Shown: positions 35,323-44,198 of the stretch, piece after piece
Position numbering within the stretch: the first letter of the stretch is position 1
Layout of the letters: every line of letters begins with the position of its first letter
Assembly: GCF_003555545.1 (NCBI RefSeq)
Contig: NZ_CP032157.1
Span: 2,732,546-2,796,545 of the forward strand
DNA: 64,000 nucleotides
DNA from: Paraflavitalea soli
GTDB taxonomy: Bacteria; Bacteroidota; Bacteroidia; Chitinophagales; Chitinophagaceae
Reading direction: 5' to 3'
Made by a program: the position numbers and the translations under genes
The notes under the pieces: model-generated
Seen by the model: only the letters and a program-made list of their open reading frames with translations
What the model was told of the DNA's origin: nothing
Database searches by the model: none

Positions 35323-35346
35323 TGTATTCTTCTGTATTCTGTATTC
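35323..35346. repeat. Second heptanucleotide tract CTGTATT in leuC-leuD spacer
   Basis: Three copies of CTGTATT are present (35323-35329, 35333-35339, 35340-35346); the first two are separated by CTT. It ends just past the leuC stop region on the minus strand. Confidence 0.6.
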
Positions 35347-35351
35347 TTTCC

Positions 35352-36755
35352 CTACAGCAACTCCCTGGGATCTGTCACCACGCCTGTTACAGCAGCGGCG
35401 GCGGCCACCAAAGGACTTGCCAGCAGGGTTCTGGCACCAGGTCCTTGTCTTCCTTCAAAGTTGCGGTTGCTGGTACTCACCGCATATTTGCCGGCGGGAA
35501 TTTTATCATCATTCATGGCCAGACAGGCTGAACATCCGGGCTGACGCAGCTGGAATCCCGCTGCTGTCAAAATATCCAGGATGCCTTCTTCTTTGATCTG
35601 TGCTTCTACAATATGTGAACCTGGTACGATCCAGGCAGTGATATGCTCGGCTTTTTTACGTCCTTTTACCACAGAGGCAAAAGCACGGAAATCTTCAATA
35701 CGTCCGTTGGTACAGCTGCCGATGAATACATAATCCACTTTCTTGCCCAGCATTTCCTCGTCTTCATGGAAGCCCATATAGTCGAGTGACTTATCGTAGC
35801 TGGCCTTGCTGCCACCTACCTGCTGTGCAGTGGGAATATGTTTGGTGATGCCCATACCCATGCCTGGATTGGTACCATAAGTGATCATCGGTTCAATATC
35901 AGCTGCATCGAAATGATGTTCCAGGTCGAAGGCGGCGCCTTCTTCCGTCTTCAATGTTTTCCAGTAAGCCAGCGCTTTATCCCAGGCTTCGCCGTTGGGC
36001 GCTTTTTCACGGCCTTTGATATAAGCAAACGTGGTTTCATCCGGAGCGATCATACCGCCACGGGCGCCCATTTCAATACTCATATTGCAAACCGTCATAC
36101 GGCCTTCCATCGTCATGCTTTCAAATACTTCTCCGGCAAATTCCACGAAATAACCGGTAGCACCAGCGGCAGTGAGTTTGGAAATGATATAGAGCACTAC
36201 ATCTTTAGGGGTAATACCCTTGCCCAGTTTACCATGCACGTTGATGCGCATTTTCTTAGGCTTGGGCTGCATAATACACTGTGAAGAAAGCACCATTTCC
36301 ACCTCTGAGGTACCGATACCGAAGGCGATAGCGCCAAAAGCACCGTGGGTGGAAGTATGGGAATCACCACACACAATCGTCATCCCCGGCAGGGTAATGC
36401 CATTTTCCGGTCCTACCACGTGTACAATACCATTCTTGGGATTGCCCAAACCCCAGTGAGAAATACCATATTTGGAAGAATTAGACTCCAGGGCCTTCAG
36501 CTGGTTGGCCGAAAGAGGGTCCTGTACCGGCAAATGCTGGTTAATGGTGGGCGTATTATGATCGGCTGTAGCAAATGTCTTTTCGGGAAAGATCACCTTC
36601 AAACCCCGGGCTTCCAGGCCCAGAAAGGCCACCGGACTGGTCACTTCATGAATAAAATGGCGGTCAATAAAGAACACATCAGGGCCATCTTCAATTTTCC
36701 TGACTACATGGGAATCCCATACCTTGTCAAATAATGTAGCGGGCGTTTTGCTCAT
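35352..36755 (-). CDS. leuC: 3-isopropylmalate dehydratase large subunit
   Basis: This 467-residue aconitase-family [4Fe-4S] enzyme has cluster cysteines in [12 protein letters not shown] and [12 protein letters not shown]. Other hallmarks are [12 protein letters not shown] at the N-terminus, [25 protein letters not shown] and the C-terminal [20 protein letters not shown]. First gene of the minus-strand leuC-leuD-cimA-leuB unit. The 158-base gap to the divergent Clp_N gene must contain both promoters, but I see no clean TAnnTTTG box for leuC and no leucine-rich leader peptide or T-box. Confidence 0.96.
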   Translation of the reverse strand: MSKTPATLFDKVWDSHVVRKIEDGPDVFFIDRHFIHEVTSPVAFLGLEARGLKVIFPEKTFATADHNTPTINQHLPVQDPLSANQLKALESNSSKYGISHWGLGNPKNGIVHVVGPENGITLPGMTIVCGDSHTSTHGAFGAIAFGIGTSEVEMVLSSQCIMQPKPKKMRINVHGKLGKGITPKDVVLYIISKLTAAGATGYFVEFAGEVFESMTMEGRMTVCNMSIEMGARGGMIAPDETTFAYIKGREKAPNGEAWDKALAYWKTLKTEEGAAFDLEHHFDAADIEPMITYGTNPGMGMGITKHIPTAQQVGGSKASYDKSLDYMGFHEDEEMLGKKVDYVFIGSCTNGRIEDFRAFASVVKGRKKAEHITAWIVPGSHIVEAQIKEEGILDILTAAGFQLRQPGCSACLAMNDDKIPAGKYAVSTSNRNFEGRQGPGARTLLASPLVAAAAAVTGVVTDPRELL

Positions 36756-36913
36756 TTTGTATATTTTAAAACGGAAGTGCGAATTTCTTAAAATATATCC
36801 GGATAATCAGGAATTTAAAGCGTTTTTTTCTAATATTAGGTCAATATAGATGAACAACTGTTAGTTCTCTGCTAAATCAACCCGCACAAGGGTCCTTAAC
36901 TTTACAGCTCATT

Positions 36914-37609
36914 ATGAACCAATTGGATAGCGCTGACCTCAAAGAGGTTATCAACGAAGCAAAGAACCTGGCCATTGATTACAGGCACGGATTTATACAC
37001 ATCGACCATTTACTGGTCGCCATGCTCACCACCGGCTGCACCACCCCCAAATACCTGGCAGCTTTATCGTTGGAAGATTGCCAAAACTGGCTCCGCGATC
37101 GCTACCCCGCTACCTCCACCGCTACCGATGAAGATCTGTTGGACCTGTCCGATGAAGCCTCCAGGATCGTCTGGCATGCCACCTACCTGGCCCATCAGCA
37201 AAAAGAACAGGAAGGCACCAATAGCCTCCACCTGTTACTGGCCATACTGAGCTACGAAAACCATGTAACAGCAAAAGCCAAACAGGCAGGCGTGACCTTT
37301 GAGGGTATTGCTGCTGCTCATTATAAGGAGCCCGTTCCCAGGAAAGGCCCCGAAGTCAAACGGAAGCATTTTAAAAAGCCTTCAGCCCTCGCCCGCTGGC
37401 TGCGACTGTCCCCATCTACAGATGAACTGAGCGAAGAGCTGCACCACCACGCGCAGGAATTATGGCAGTTTCAGCAATATGAGGATTGCATCACCGTTTG
37501 CCAGGAAGGCCTGAACCTGCTGCCTGCATTCGACCGGCTGCAGATCCTGCTGGCCGATTGCCATGCCGCTTTACAGAAAAAAAGAAAAACATTCCCCATT
37601 GTGCAGTAG
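36914..37609 (+). CDS. Clp N-domain protein without AAA ATPase
   Basis: In this 231-residue protein, residues 1-130 form a Clp_N-type double repeat (LKEVINEAKNLAIDYRHGFIHIDHLLVAML, then EASRIVWHATYLAHQQKEQEGTNSLHLLLAIL), the substrate or adaptor-binding domain of ClpA/ClpC. No Walker motifs follow. Instead a basic linker (145-160) leads to a helical hairpin region (175-222, ELWQFQQYEDCITVCQEGLNLLP) that looks like one or two TPR-type repeats. It could act as an adaptor or decoy for a Clp chaperone; this is inference. The ATG at 36914 begins the domain directly. Followed 9 bases later by a NIPSNAP gene, so probably co-transcribed. Confidence 0.8.
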   Translation: MNQLDSADLKEVINEAKNLAIDYRHGFIHIDHLLVAMLTTGCTTPKYLAALSLEDCQNWLRDRYPATSTATDEDLLDLSDEASRIVWHATYLAHQQKEQEGTNSLHLLLAILSYENHVTAKAKQAGVTFEGIAAAHYKEPVPRKGPEVKRKHFKKPSALARWLRLSPSTDELSEELHHHAQELWQFQQYEDCITVCQEGLNLLPAFDRLQILLADCHAALQKKRKTFPIVQ

Positions 37610-37618
37610 ATTTATTCT

Positions 37619-38365
37619 ATGAAAACCTTGCCAATCATCTTATCCCTGCTTTTTATGCAGCAGCTGGCTACAGCCCAGGTAAAAGACACCCGCTTATTCG
37701 AACTGAGGATCTATTACTGCCATCCCGGTAAATTGAATGACCTGAAAGCTCGTTTTGCCAATCATACCACCCGTATTTTTGAAAAGCATGGCATGACCAA
37801 TATTGGTTATTGGCTGCCTGTGAACAATACGGACAGTGCCCTCTATTACGTGTTGGCCTATCCCAATAAAGAAGCCCGGGATGCCTCCTGGAAAGCATTT
37901 GGCGCCGATCCGGAATGGAAACAGGTGAGTTCCAAATCGGAAGAAAATGGCAAGATCGTAGCCAAAGTAACTTCCATTTTCATGGAGGCAGATGCGATAT
38001 CTCCCATCATCAAACCATCCCAGCAAACTCCAGAACGCGTATTTGAACTACGCACCTATACCTGCAACCCCGGCAAACTGCCCACCCTCATCACCAGGTT
38101 CAGAGACCATACGCTAAAATTGTTTGAAAAGCACGGCATGACCAATATCGCTTACTGGACCACCATCGAAAAAGACAGTACCCAGCCAAAGCTGATCTAC
38201 ATCCTGGCCCACAAAAGTGAAGAGGACGGAAAGAAATCATTCGCCTCCTTCGTTGCTGATCCTGCCTGGATAACAGTCCGTGACAATTCGGAAAAAGAGG
38301 GGAAGATCATTGAGAAACTGGAGTCCGTCGTGATGAGACCACTACCCTTTTCAGCCATTAAATAA
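37619..38365 (+). CDS. Secreted tandem NIPSNAP-family protein
   Basis: This 248-residue protein has a signal peptide (KTLPIILSLLFMQQLATAQ). Two NIPSNAP domains follow: about 24-127, starting RLFELRIYYCHPGKLNDL, and 141-243, starting RVFELRTYTCNPGKLPTL. Each contains FEKHGMTNI-x-YW. NIPSNAP is a dimeric ferredoxin-like (Dabb-like) fold of unknown role in bacteria; the two copies here would form the dimer in one chain. Periplasmic or outer-membrane location is inferred from the signal. Spacing of 9 bases to the Clp_N gene suggests an operon. Confidence 0.9.
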   Translation: MKTLPIILSLLFMQQLATAQVKDTRLFELRIYYCHPGKLNDLKARFANHTTRIFEKHGMTNIGYWLPVNNTDSALYYVLAYPNKEARDASWKAFGADPEWKQVSSKSEENGKIVAKVTSIFMEADAISPIIKPSQQTPERVFELRTYTCNPGKLPTLITRFRDHTLKLFEKHGMTNIAYWTTIEKDSTQPKLIYILAHKSEEDGKKSFASFVADPAWITVRDNSEKEGKIIEKLESVVMRPLPFSAIK

Positions 38366-38417
38366 GCGCCTGGCAAATTCAGATTGCTAAATAATTTATC
38401 ATTTCCACAGAGATGCG

Positions 38418-38425
38418 TAAATTTG
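38418..38425 (+). promoter_or_regulatory. -7 box directly before the DUF763 start codon
   Basis: TAAATTTG matches TAnnTTTG and ends 4 bases before the ATG at 38430. Transcription would begin at or next to the start codon, implying a leaderless message. No -33 TTG at the usual distance. Confidence 0.35.
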
Positions 38426-38429
38426 CAAT

Positions 38430-39632
38430 ATGAAACGCTCGGGGGCGGCGGATCTTCCGCTGCATTATGGATATGTGCCGAAGTGGCTGGCGGAACGGAT
38501 GGCTAAACTGGGCCTTGCGGTCACAGAAGCTATTCTCACTGAGTATGGTAAAGAAGAGGTATTGCGCCGCCTGGCCGATCCCTTCTGGTTCCAAAGTTTC
38601 GGTGCAGTCATGGGCATGGACTGGCATTCCTCGGGCATCACTACTTCCGTCATGGGCGCTTTAAAAAGGGCCATCAATCCACACGCTAAAGCACTGGGCA
38701 TTTATATCTGCGGCGGCAAAGGAAAATTCTCCAAAGAAACACCGGCAGAACTCCTTAAGCTGGCCGACAGTACCGGCCTTAATGGTACAGAACTGGTACG
38801 CTGCAGTAAACTCAGCGCCAAAGTAGACAATACCGCTGTACAGGACGGCTTCCAGTTGTACACCCATAATTTCATTGTGAGTAATGATGGTCAGTGGACA
38901 GTCATACAACAGGGAATGGATCCGCTCAGCAAAACGGCCAGGCGTTATCATTGGCATTCTGATACAATACGCTCTTTTGTTGATGAACCACATACCGGCA
39001 TCTGTGGCATTAACCAGGGCGCCATCTTAAACCTGACAGCTACTGAAGCAGGCACTACCCGCAATGGTATCCTGCAGATCACGGAAGAAGACCCGCTTCA
39101 CCTAATCAAGGATTTTCAACGCCTCCTTATGCCTGCTCATCACGAAGTGCACGAAGGTGATGTAAATCTTAAACGACTGGGTGCTGTATTGTGGCTGGCA
39201 CACGAACAAAAACCCGAGAACTTTGAAGAATTATTATTACTGCAGGGTGTAGGTCCAAGAACATTGCAATCACTCACCCTGGTAAGCGAAGTGATCCATG
39301 GAACTCCCTCCCGCTTCAAAGACCCCGCACGCTTTTCTTTTGCCCATGGCGGTAAAGACGGACATCCGTTTCCCGTTCCTACCAAAGTCTATGATGAGAC
39401 CATTGCTGTATTGCAAACCGCAGTGCACAAAGCTAAATTGGGCAATAGTGATAAAACTGAAGCGATTAAGAAACTACAGGAAATAGCAGCCCGCGCAGAA
39501 GATAATTTTATTCCCAATGCCAACTTTGATGCATTGATCCAAAAAGAAAGAGAAGATTCCTGGAAGCATGGCGGAAGAACTGTATTCGGCAAAGCCAAAC
39601 CGCCAAAATCTGATCAATTATCCCTGTTCTGA
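38430..39632 (+). CDS. DUF763 protein ending in a beta-clamp-binding motif
   Basis: This 400-residue protein matches DUF763 throughout: KRSGAADLPLHYGYVPKWLAERM at the start, FGAVMGMDWHSSGITTSVMGALK, GIYICGGKGK, and a helix-hairpin-helix-like LQGVGPRTLQSL at about 271-282. Family function is unknown; it is frequent in thermophiles and archaea, and the HhH element suggests DNA contact. The last five residues, QLSLF, are an exact bacterial sliding-clamp-binding pentapeptide, on a flexible Lys/Pro-rich tail, which points to replication or repair. The start is fixed by the conserved N-terminus. Confidence 0.88.
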   Translation: MKRSGAADLPLHYGYVPKWLAERMAKLGLAVTEAILTEYGKEEVLRRLADPFWFQSFGAVMGMDWHSSGITTSVMGALKRAINPHAKALGIYICGGKGKFSKETPAELLKLADSTGLNGTELVRCSKLSAKVDNTAVQDGFQLYTHNFIVSNDGQWTVIQQGMDPLSKTARRYHWHSDTIRSFVDEPHTGICGINQGAILNLTATEAGTTRNGILQITEEDPLHLIKDFQRLLMPAHHEVHEGDVNLKRLGAVLWLAHEQKPENFEELLLLQGVGPRTLQSLTLVSEVIHGTPSRFKDPARFSFAHGGKDGHPFPVPTKVYDETIAVLQTAVHKAKLGNSDKTEAIKKLQEIAARAEDNFIPNANFDALIQKEREDSWKHGGRTVFGKAKPPKSDQLSLF

Positions 39633-39657
39633 TACCTGTCACCTGCAACAGGCTTCC

Positions 39658-40377
39658 TTACCTGCTAATAACTGCTTCAGGAGCCAGGAAGCCAGGTCTG
39701 TTCCTGGCGCCCATGATCAATAACCACAGGCAGGTGCCTATTTCGCCCAGGCTGGCAGGCCTGGTGATATAACGTGCAATGAACATTTCACCAAAGTCTG
39801 GAATGAGCACCCGGCCGAAGAAATTGATCAGGTAACCGAAACAACCCAATACCAGCAATACACCCCATACTTTGGGCAGCATGCCTGAATGATACACCAG
39901 GAAACCAAAAGGCAATAACCACAATCCCCAGAATACGGTGACGATCAACAGGCCATCATCATAGGCACTCAGCTGCGCCATCACCTGCGAAGCGATCTGC
40001 ACACTGTCGAATATCTGGAGGTGCTCGGCGCCTTTGATGAGCGTGAGCACTTCAAATTTGTGCTGCATGTTGAGGAAAGAAATGGGAACACTTACGATGG
40101 CCAGGATCACCATCAGTTTTGCAGCCTGTTCATGAACAGGCTTCAACAACTGGTATAAAGCAAGTGGCAATCCCAGGAAAGCAATATAACAAAGTATACT
40201 GCTGGCAATGCCCCATCGGAACAAAGATTCGGAAGCAGTGATCTGTTGCACTGTTTTGGCAGCATCTTTCCAATCGATCAGTTTGGAAGGCACATAGGCT
40301 AAACTAAAGATCCCGGTCACTACAACTACTAAATAGATCAATCCGGCAAGTCTTGCGGTCCTTTTGATTGAATACAT
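39658..40377 (-). CDS. DUF4386 membrane protein
   Basis: This 239-residue protein has about six to seven TM helices. The N-terminal KRTARLAGLIYLVVVVTGIFSLAYVPSKLI and the GLWLLPFGFLVYHSGMLPKVWGVLLVLGCFGYL stretch are diagnostic for DUF4386. Function unknown; located in the cytoplasmic membrane. It lies 52 bases downstream of the GH95-like gene on the same strand, but a functional link is not evident. Confidence 0.88.
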   Translation of the reverse strand: MYSIKRTARLAGLIYLVVVVTGIFSLAYVPSKLIDWKDAAKTVQQITASESLFRWGIASSILCYIAFLGLPLALYQLLKPVHEQAAKLMVILAIVSVPISFLNMQHKFEVLTLIKGAEHLQIFDSVQIASQVMAQLSAYDDGLLIVTVFWGLWLLPFGFLVYHSGMLPKVWGVLLVLGCFGYLINFFGRVLIPDFGEMFIARYITRPASLGEIGTCLWLLIMGARNRPGFLAPEAVISR

Positions 40378-40429
40378 GGCTTATTATTTAGGGGAAACAC
40401 CCGCCCAACACTTAGTCGTATCCAGCCCC

Positions 40430-42724
40430 TCAAATGGAAACAACCACGATCATTTCACCCACGCCTGTAGTGAAACGCACCGCAGCCCCACGCAGCACTT
40501 CGGCTTTCTTCCCATTCCTTACCAGTTGGATGCTCTTGCCCGGCCAGGGATTGGCCAGCACGCAGACACGCCCTTTTTCACTGAGCAGGTGCACGTACTC
40601 CACACTCCCTTTGCGCAGGCGGCTGCTCACCAGAAAAGCGCCATAGGCCCTTAACTGATCAAACTGTGCGTCTTTGGAATGATCCCAATTAGGGAAAATG
40701 CGCACCACTCCTTCATAGCTCTGCAATAACATTTCATTGATGGTAAGCGGTACAGCCGCCAGGGTTTCAATACCTCCTCCGCCCTGCGTGATCCACCAGT
40801 TGGACAAAGATTGCCGGGCAATGCGTTCCTTCAGGTATTGCAATATTTCACCGGGATCATAACCAACACGCACAGCGCCGGGGAAGCAGGTCTCGATACC
40901 GTTATTCAACGTATTGCCCCATTCGGCGCCCGATTTCATTTTATCTTTCCAATGACTTACATCATCCAATAAGATCTTGTTGAAGGAGGAGTCTGTTATC
41001 GGCCCGGCTACGCCAGCGGGCACAAGCAGCCCATGAATAGACACCCGGTTCAGGCCTGCCGGTTTTTCATAACCCCAGGGCCTTTTCTCGACACTCTGCA
41101 GGCTGCGCCTTCCATCTGCATCGCCTACCGGAAACTGGCTGAGGTGCGTAAGTATGTGCGTCCATGTTGACTGCCGGCCCTGGTCCTTGCCCAGGTAAGT
41201 GCTCATGTCCACCACGCCTTTGAACAGCATCTTCACCAGCCCTAGTGAAAGGGTGGAATTGAAATCTCCCAGGCGGTCGCGCCAGTTGCCGGTACTGCCC
41301 AGCCGGGGCATGATCTCATTAAAGTGATCCATATAGATCACGTATCGCCCTTCTTCATACTTCAGGTAGTCTTCCCAGAAATCGGCACAGGCTACCAGGT
41401 AAGGATATACCCGCAACGCATAGGACGAATCGTAGGTACTGTAAAAGCGCATCAGCATATTACCTACGCTAAACACGGCGTTGATCTTTTGCCCCAGGAA
41501 CTTAAAGCCATCATCGATCGTATTCTCCCGTGTGCCATAGCGCTTTTCCATCTCCTCCGGCGTTAATGGCCAGCGGGTGGTCACGAGGCCACGTGGCCCG
41601 ATCCCCACGGGGTAATAAATACCGCGTACGTTCAATAAGCTGCGGGCATGCGCAACACCTTTGGGCATATAATCCAGCAAAGGCTGATCAAAATTATTGG
41701 TAAGGTCAATCTGGTTGGAAGAGTAAGCCGCCCAATACGGCGCCTGGTAATTATAATTGAGATGATAATCACCTCCCCAGGCAGTAGAGTCTTTCGTAAT
41801 AAAAGGGCCCCAGATGCCGGGCGCAAACTTATCGCCCCTCGACGAACAGGCCAGCAGGTATTGCGAGGCATAATAGTATTGTTCCAGGTAAGGATCACCG
41901 ATCCTTACGGAAGACCTTAACCAGAATTGTCGCCACCAGGCTTCATGTTGGATACGCATGTTTGCAACTGATACGGCAGTGAGGGCACCGGCCTCCCGGA
42001 TGGCCTGTTCTTTCCATTGCGGCTGATCAAAACTGGTATACAGGGTGAGTGTGATAGTGATCTTTTTACCGGGCAATAGTTCTATATAGTTGTTTTGATC
42101 CACTACCGCGCCCAGGGTCTTCATAGCAATGGCCACATGACAGGGCCATTCCTGCAAAGCAGTATCGTTGAAGGAGCGCGTTACCCACTGCACCTGGTTG
42201 GTGACTCCGGCACCATTGACAGCCGTATTCCCTTCCGGAGCCCATAATTTCAATTGCAACCGGCAAGCCTTGTTGGAGATGAACTCAACCACCACAGTAT
42301 TGTGTGTGGCAGCTACCCAGGCAGTGAGTGATACACTTGTATTGCCTTTTGTAAAGCGGCCTTTGACAACCGCTTTGTCCATTACCTGCTCCGCATACCA
42401 GGAAGCGCCTTTGAGAGCCTCACTGCTCACCTGCAAAGCACCGGGAAAAGCGATACCGCCACCCGGATACACCGGCCAGGCCCTCCAAAAATCATTTTTA
42501 CCCAGGTAAAAGCATAAGTTATCAGGGCTTCCCCCCAGGGTAAGCCCAATATCGCCGTTGCCAGCCAGGGGTGCATCCGGTACTTTGGAAGTAGGCACCA
42601 TGCGGGGCGCTTCGTTAAAGATAGCCTTGTAGCGCCCGGCATATATTTCCTGGGCAGCAGCAGAAAAAGCAGCAAGAGAATACAACAACAAGCAGGTGAT
42701 CCTTACAAAAGCAACCGGTCGCAT
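40430..42724 (-). CDS. Secreted GH95-like glycosidase (divergent)
   Basis: This 764-residue protein has a signal peptide (to about 24). The N-terminal beta-sandwich starts with PLAGNGDIGLTLGG, as in GH95 alpha-fucosidases. The (alpha/alpha)6 part contains WGGDYHLNYNYQAPYW at about 316-331, equivalent to the GH95 HLNINxQxxYW motif with the two base-activating Asn residues (Asn323, Asn325). The C-terminus has the GH95-type EMLLQSYEG-x-VRIFPNW block. The usual C-terminal GWSxAW...ARL motif of GH95 is not seen, and the acid/base region (DHFNEIMPRL) is unusual. It may cleave fucose, galactose or another sugar, or have changed chemistry. No SusCD gene adjoins it. Confidence 0.75.
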   Translation of the reverse strand: MRPVAFVRITCLLLYSLAAFSAAAQEIYAGRYKAIFNEAPRMVPTSKVPDAPLAGNGDIGLTLGGSPDNLCFYLGKNDFWRAWPVYPGGGIAFPGALQVSSEALKGASWYAEQVMDKAVVKGRFTKGNTSVSLTAWVAATHNTVVVEFISNKACRLQLKLWAPEGNTAVNGAGVTNQVQWVTRSFNDTALQEWPCHVAIAMKTLGAVVDQNNYIELLPGKKITITLTLYTSFDQPQWKEQAIREAGALTAVSVANMRIQHEAWWRQFWLRSSVRIGDPYLEQYYYASQYLLACSSRGDKFAPGIWGPFITKDSTAWGGDYHLNYNYQAPYWAAYSSNQIDLTNNFDQPLLDYMPKGVAHARSLLNVRGIYYPVGIGPRGLVTTRWPLTPEEMEKRYGTRENTIDDGFKFLGQKINAVFSVGNMLMRFYSTYDSSYALRVYPYLVACADFWEDYLKYEEGRYVIYMDHFNEIMPRLGSTGNWRDRLGDFNSTLSLGLVKMLFKGVVDMSTYLGKDQGRQSTWTHILTHLSQFPVGDADGRRSLQSVEKRPWGYEKPAGLNRVSIHGLLVPAGVAGPITDSSFNKILLDDVSHWKDKMKSGAEWGNTLNNGIETCFPGAVRVGYDPGEILQYLKERIARQSLSNWWITQGGGGIETLAAVPLTINEMLLQSYEGVVRIFPNWDHSKDAQFDQLRAYGAFLVSSRLRKGSVEYVHLLSEKGRVCVLANPWPGKSIQLVRNGKKAEVLRGAAVRFTTGVGEMIVVVSI

Positions 42725-43205
42725 ACAGTAGATTAAGCATTACAAAAGCCTGAGCCCTTGCAAGCTACCTATCATTTACTGTTTGATACCGTACATGTAT
42801 TTGCTATCCAGTAAGTTATTTTGTCAAACAACAGCATGCCCACATCACCCCTCGTTCCCACCCATGGCTTGATATTCGCCCCCTGGGCCAGGGATTAGTG
42901 ACAAAAATTGACCACAAAACACCCATAAATAAATAATAATCAATTAATCATAATACATTCTTATCAAGGTTAATTGCACTGACTTTTACAGCCACGGAAT
43001 CATATACCGGCTAACTATGCTGATAATCTGCAGGTTATCTGTAGTCCATTTACTCTCCGATTTTCACCGACTTGCACTGGTCCCCTATACTCAGTGCAAG
43101 TCGTAGGCTATTGCAGTGCAATTACTATGGGGCGATCAGGCAGTGTGGGAGCCTACGGGGTTGGGATCAGCATGGACCCCAGGACCATTCCAGGCCTGGC
43201 AGTTT
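42725..43205. other. 481-bp intergenic region between graspetide cluster and GH95-like gene
   Basis: No ORF with coding character, RNA gene or consensus promoter is visible. It contains a perfect 12-bp inverted repeat (43068-43103, listed separately) and AT-rich sequence around 42900-42970. Confidence 0.4.
43068..43103. repeat. Perfect 12-bp inverted repeat downstream of graspetide genes
   Basis: CGACTTGCACTG (43068-43079) and CAGTGCAAGTCG (43092-43103) are perfect complements around a 12-base loop. A further CAGTGCAA occurs at about 43114. It lacks a T tract on either strand. It could be an mRNA 3' stabilising hairpin for the ligase transcript or a protein-binding site. Confidence 0.55.
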
Positions 43206-44198
43206 TTACCGGCGCGGTGCCGTCCCCATCAGCACCGCTGATATCTGCCGCGAAATAGCATGATCGCACAAGCGGTCCAGCCAGAAGTATTCGCCCGCAG
43301 CGTTTATTTCGAGAAAGTAATACCTATCATCCGGGGTCAGGATCAGGTCAATGGCGCCGTAATTCAAACCATAATCATCCATGAACGACAATATTTTTTT
43401 ATGGATATCCTCCGGCAAAGTATAGGGCTTCCAGTCATTTATCATATTCACTCCTTCTTTTCGCCAGTCTACCTGTGCATTAGCTACCTGCTGGGAATCG
43501 ATACTGAAAGCAAAGACTTCCCTGCCCACGACCGTCACCCGCAACTCCAGTTGTTTGGCGATCTCCTGCTGAAATACCATGGGGCAATAACGCAGGGTAT
43601 CCAGTTCCTGCAGGTGCTCGTCAGTTACAGCATTGGTAAATACCACCTGCTCTTCCGCACCCTGGTAAATGGCAAAGGAACTTTGCATTTTACTCACTAC
43701 CCTGCCGCCCTGCCGCTCAACGAAGGCACGCACCTGCGCCGGATCATTGCTGATACAGGTATCGGGAATGAGCAGTCCGTGGCGTACAGCCATTTTCAAT
43801 TGTTCCTCCTTACTGTCCAACCGGCGGTAAACGCTGTACCTGCCCAGGTGAAAACAATGCAATCCTTCCAGCATGCCGATCAGCGTGCGCTTTACTTCTT
43901 CGATGGCAGCAGGCAGGTATTCTGCTCCAATGGCCTCTTGCAGGCCCTTGCCCAGGTTATGACTTCTCCGGTACCATACGCCTGTTACATCATCCAGGTC
44001 ATGGATGGCAGTGCCCGTATCCAGTGTGATGCGCCAGCGATTATCAACGAAAGCGGTAGTGAGGCCCGTCGTCATCGGATAACCGTCTACGTTCAGCCGG
44101 ATGGCTTCCCCACCCGACTGCCGGATATAATCAATAACAGTTTGCGTGCTGGTGTTATCCAAACTATGTGTAACGATCAGTATTTTTTGTTTAGCCAT
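43206..44198 (-). CDS. MvdD-type ATP-grasp graspetide ester ligase
   Basis: This 330-residue protein has an N-terminal pre-ATP-grasp domain (ILIVTHSLDNTSTQTVIDYI; GVWYRR at about 73-78) and a C-terminal ATP-grasp fold ending in YYFLEINAAGEYFWLD, whose Glu and Asn bind magnesium. In microviridin pathways the MvdD/MdnC enzyme forms the two ester bonds from core Thr and Ser to acidic side chains. The Ser/Thr-Gln-x-Val pattern at the N-terminus fits this type better than MvdC. It overlaps the preceding ligase gene by 8 bases, indicating tight coupling. Assignment of ester versus amide activity is by similarity only. Confidence 0.85.
   Translation of the reverse strand: MAKQKILIVTHSLDNTSTQTVIDYIRQSGGEAIRLNVDGYPMTTGLTTAFVDNRWRITLDTGTAIHDLDDVTGVWYRRSHNLGKGLQEAIGAEYLPAAIEEVKRTLIGMLEGLHCFHLGRYSVYRRLDSKEEQLKMAVRHGLLIPDTCISNDPAQVRAFVERQGGRVVSKMQSSFAIYQGAEEQVVFTNAVTDEHLQELDTLRYCPMVFQQEIAKQLELRVTVVGREVFAFSIDSQQVANAQVDWRKEGVNMINDWKPYTLPEDIHKKILSFMDDYGLNYGAIDLILTPDDRYYFLEINAAGEYFWLDRLCDHAISRQISAVLMGTAPRR

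Noticed and set aside
35226-36913. Leucine leader peptide, T-box or riboswitch controlling the leu genes
   Set aside because: The region upstream of leuC has no Leu-codon run, T-box motif or terminator/antiterminator pair that I can see.
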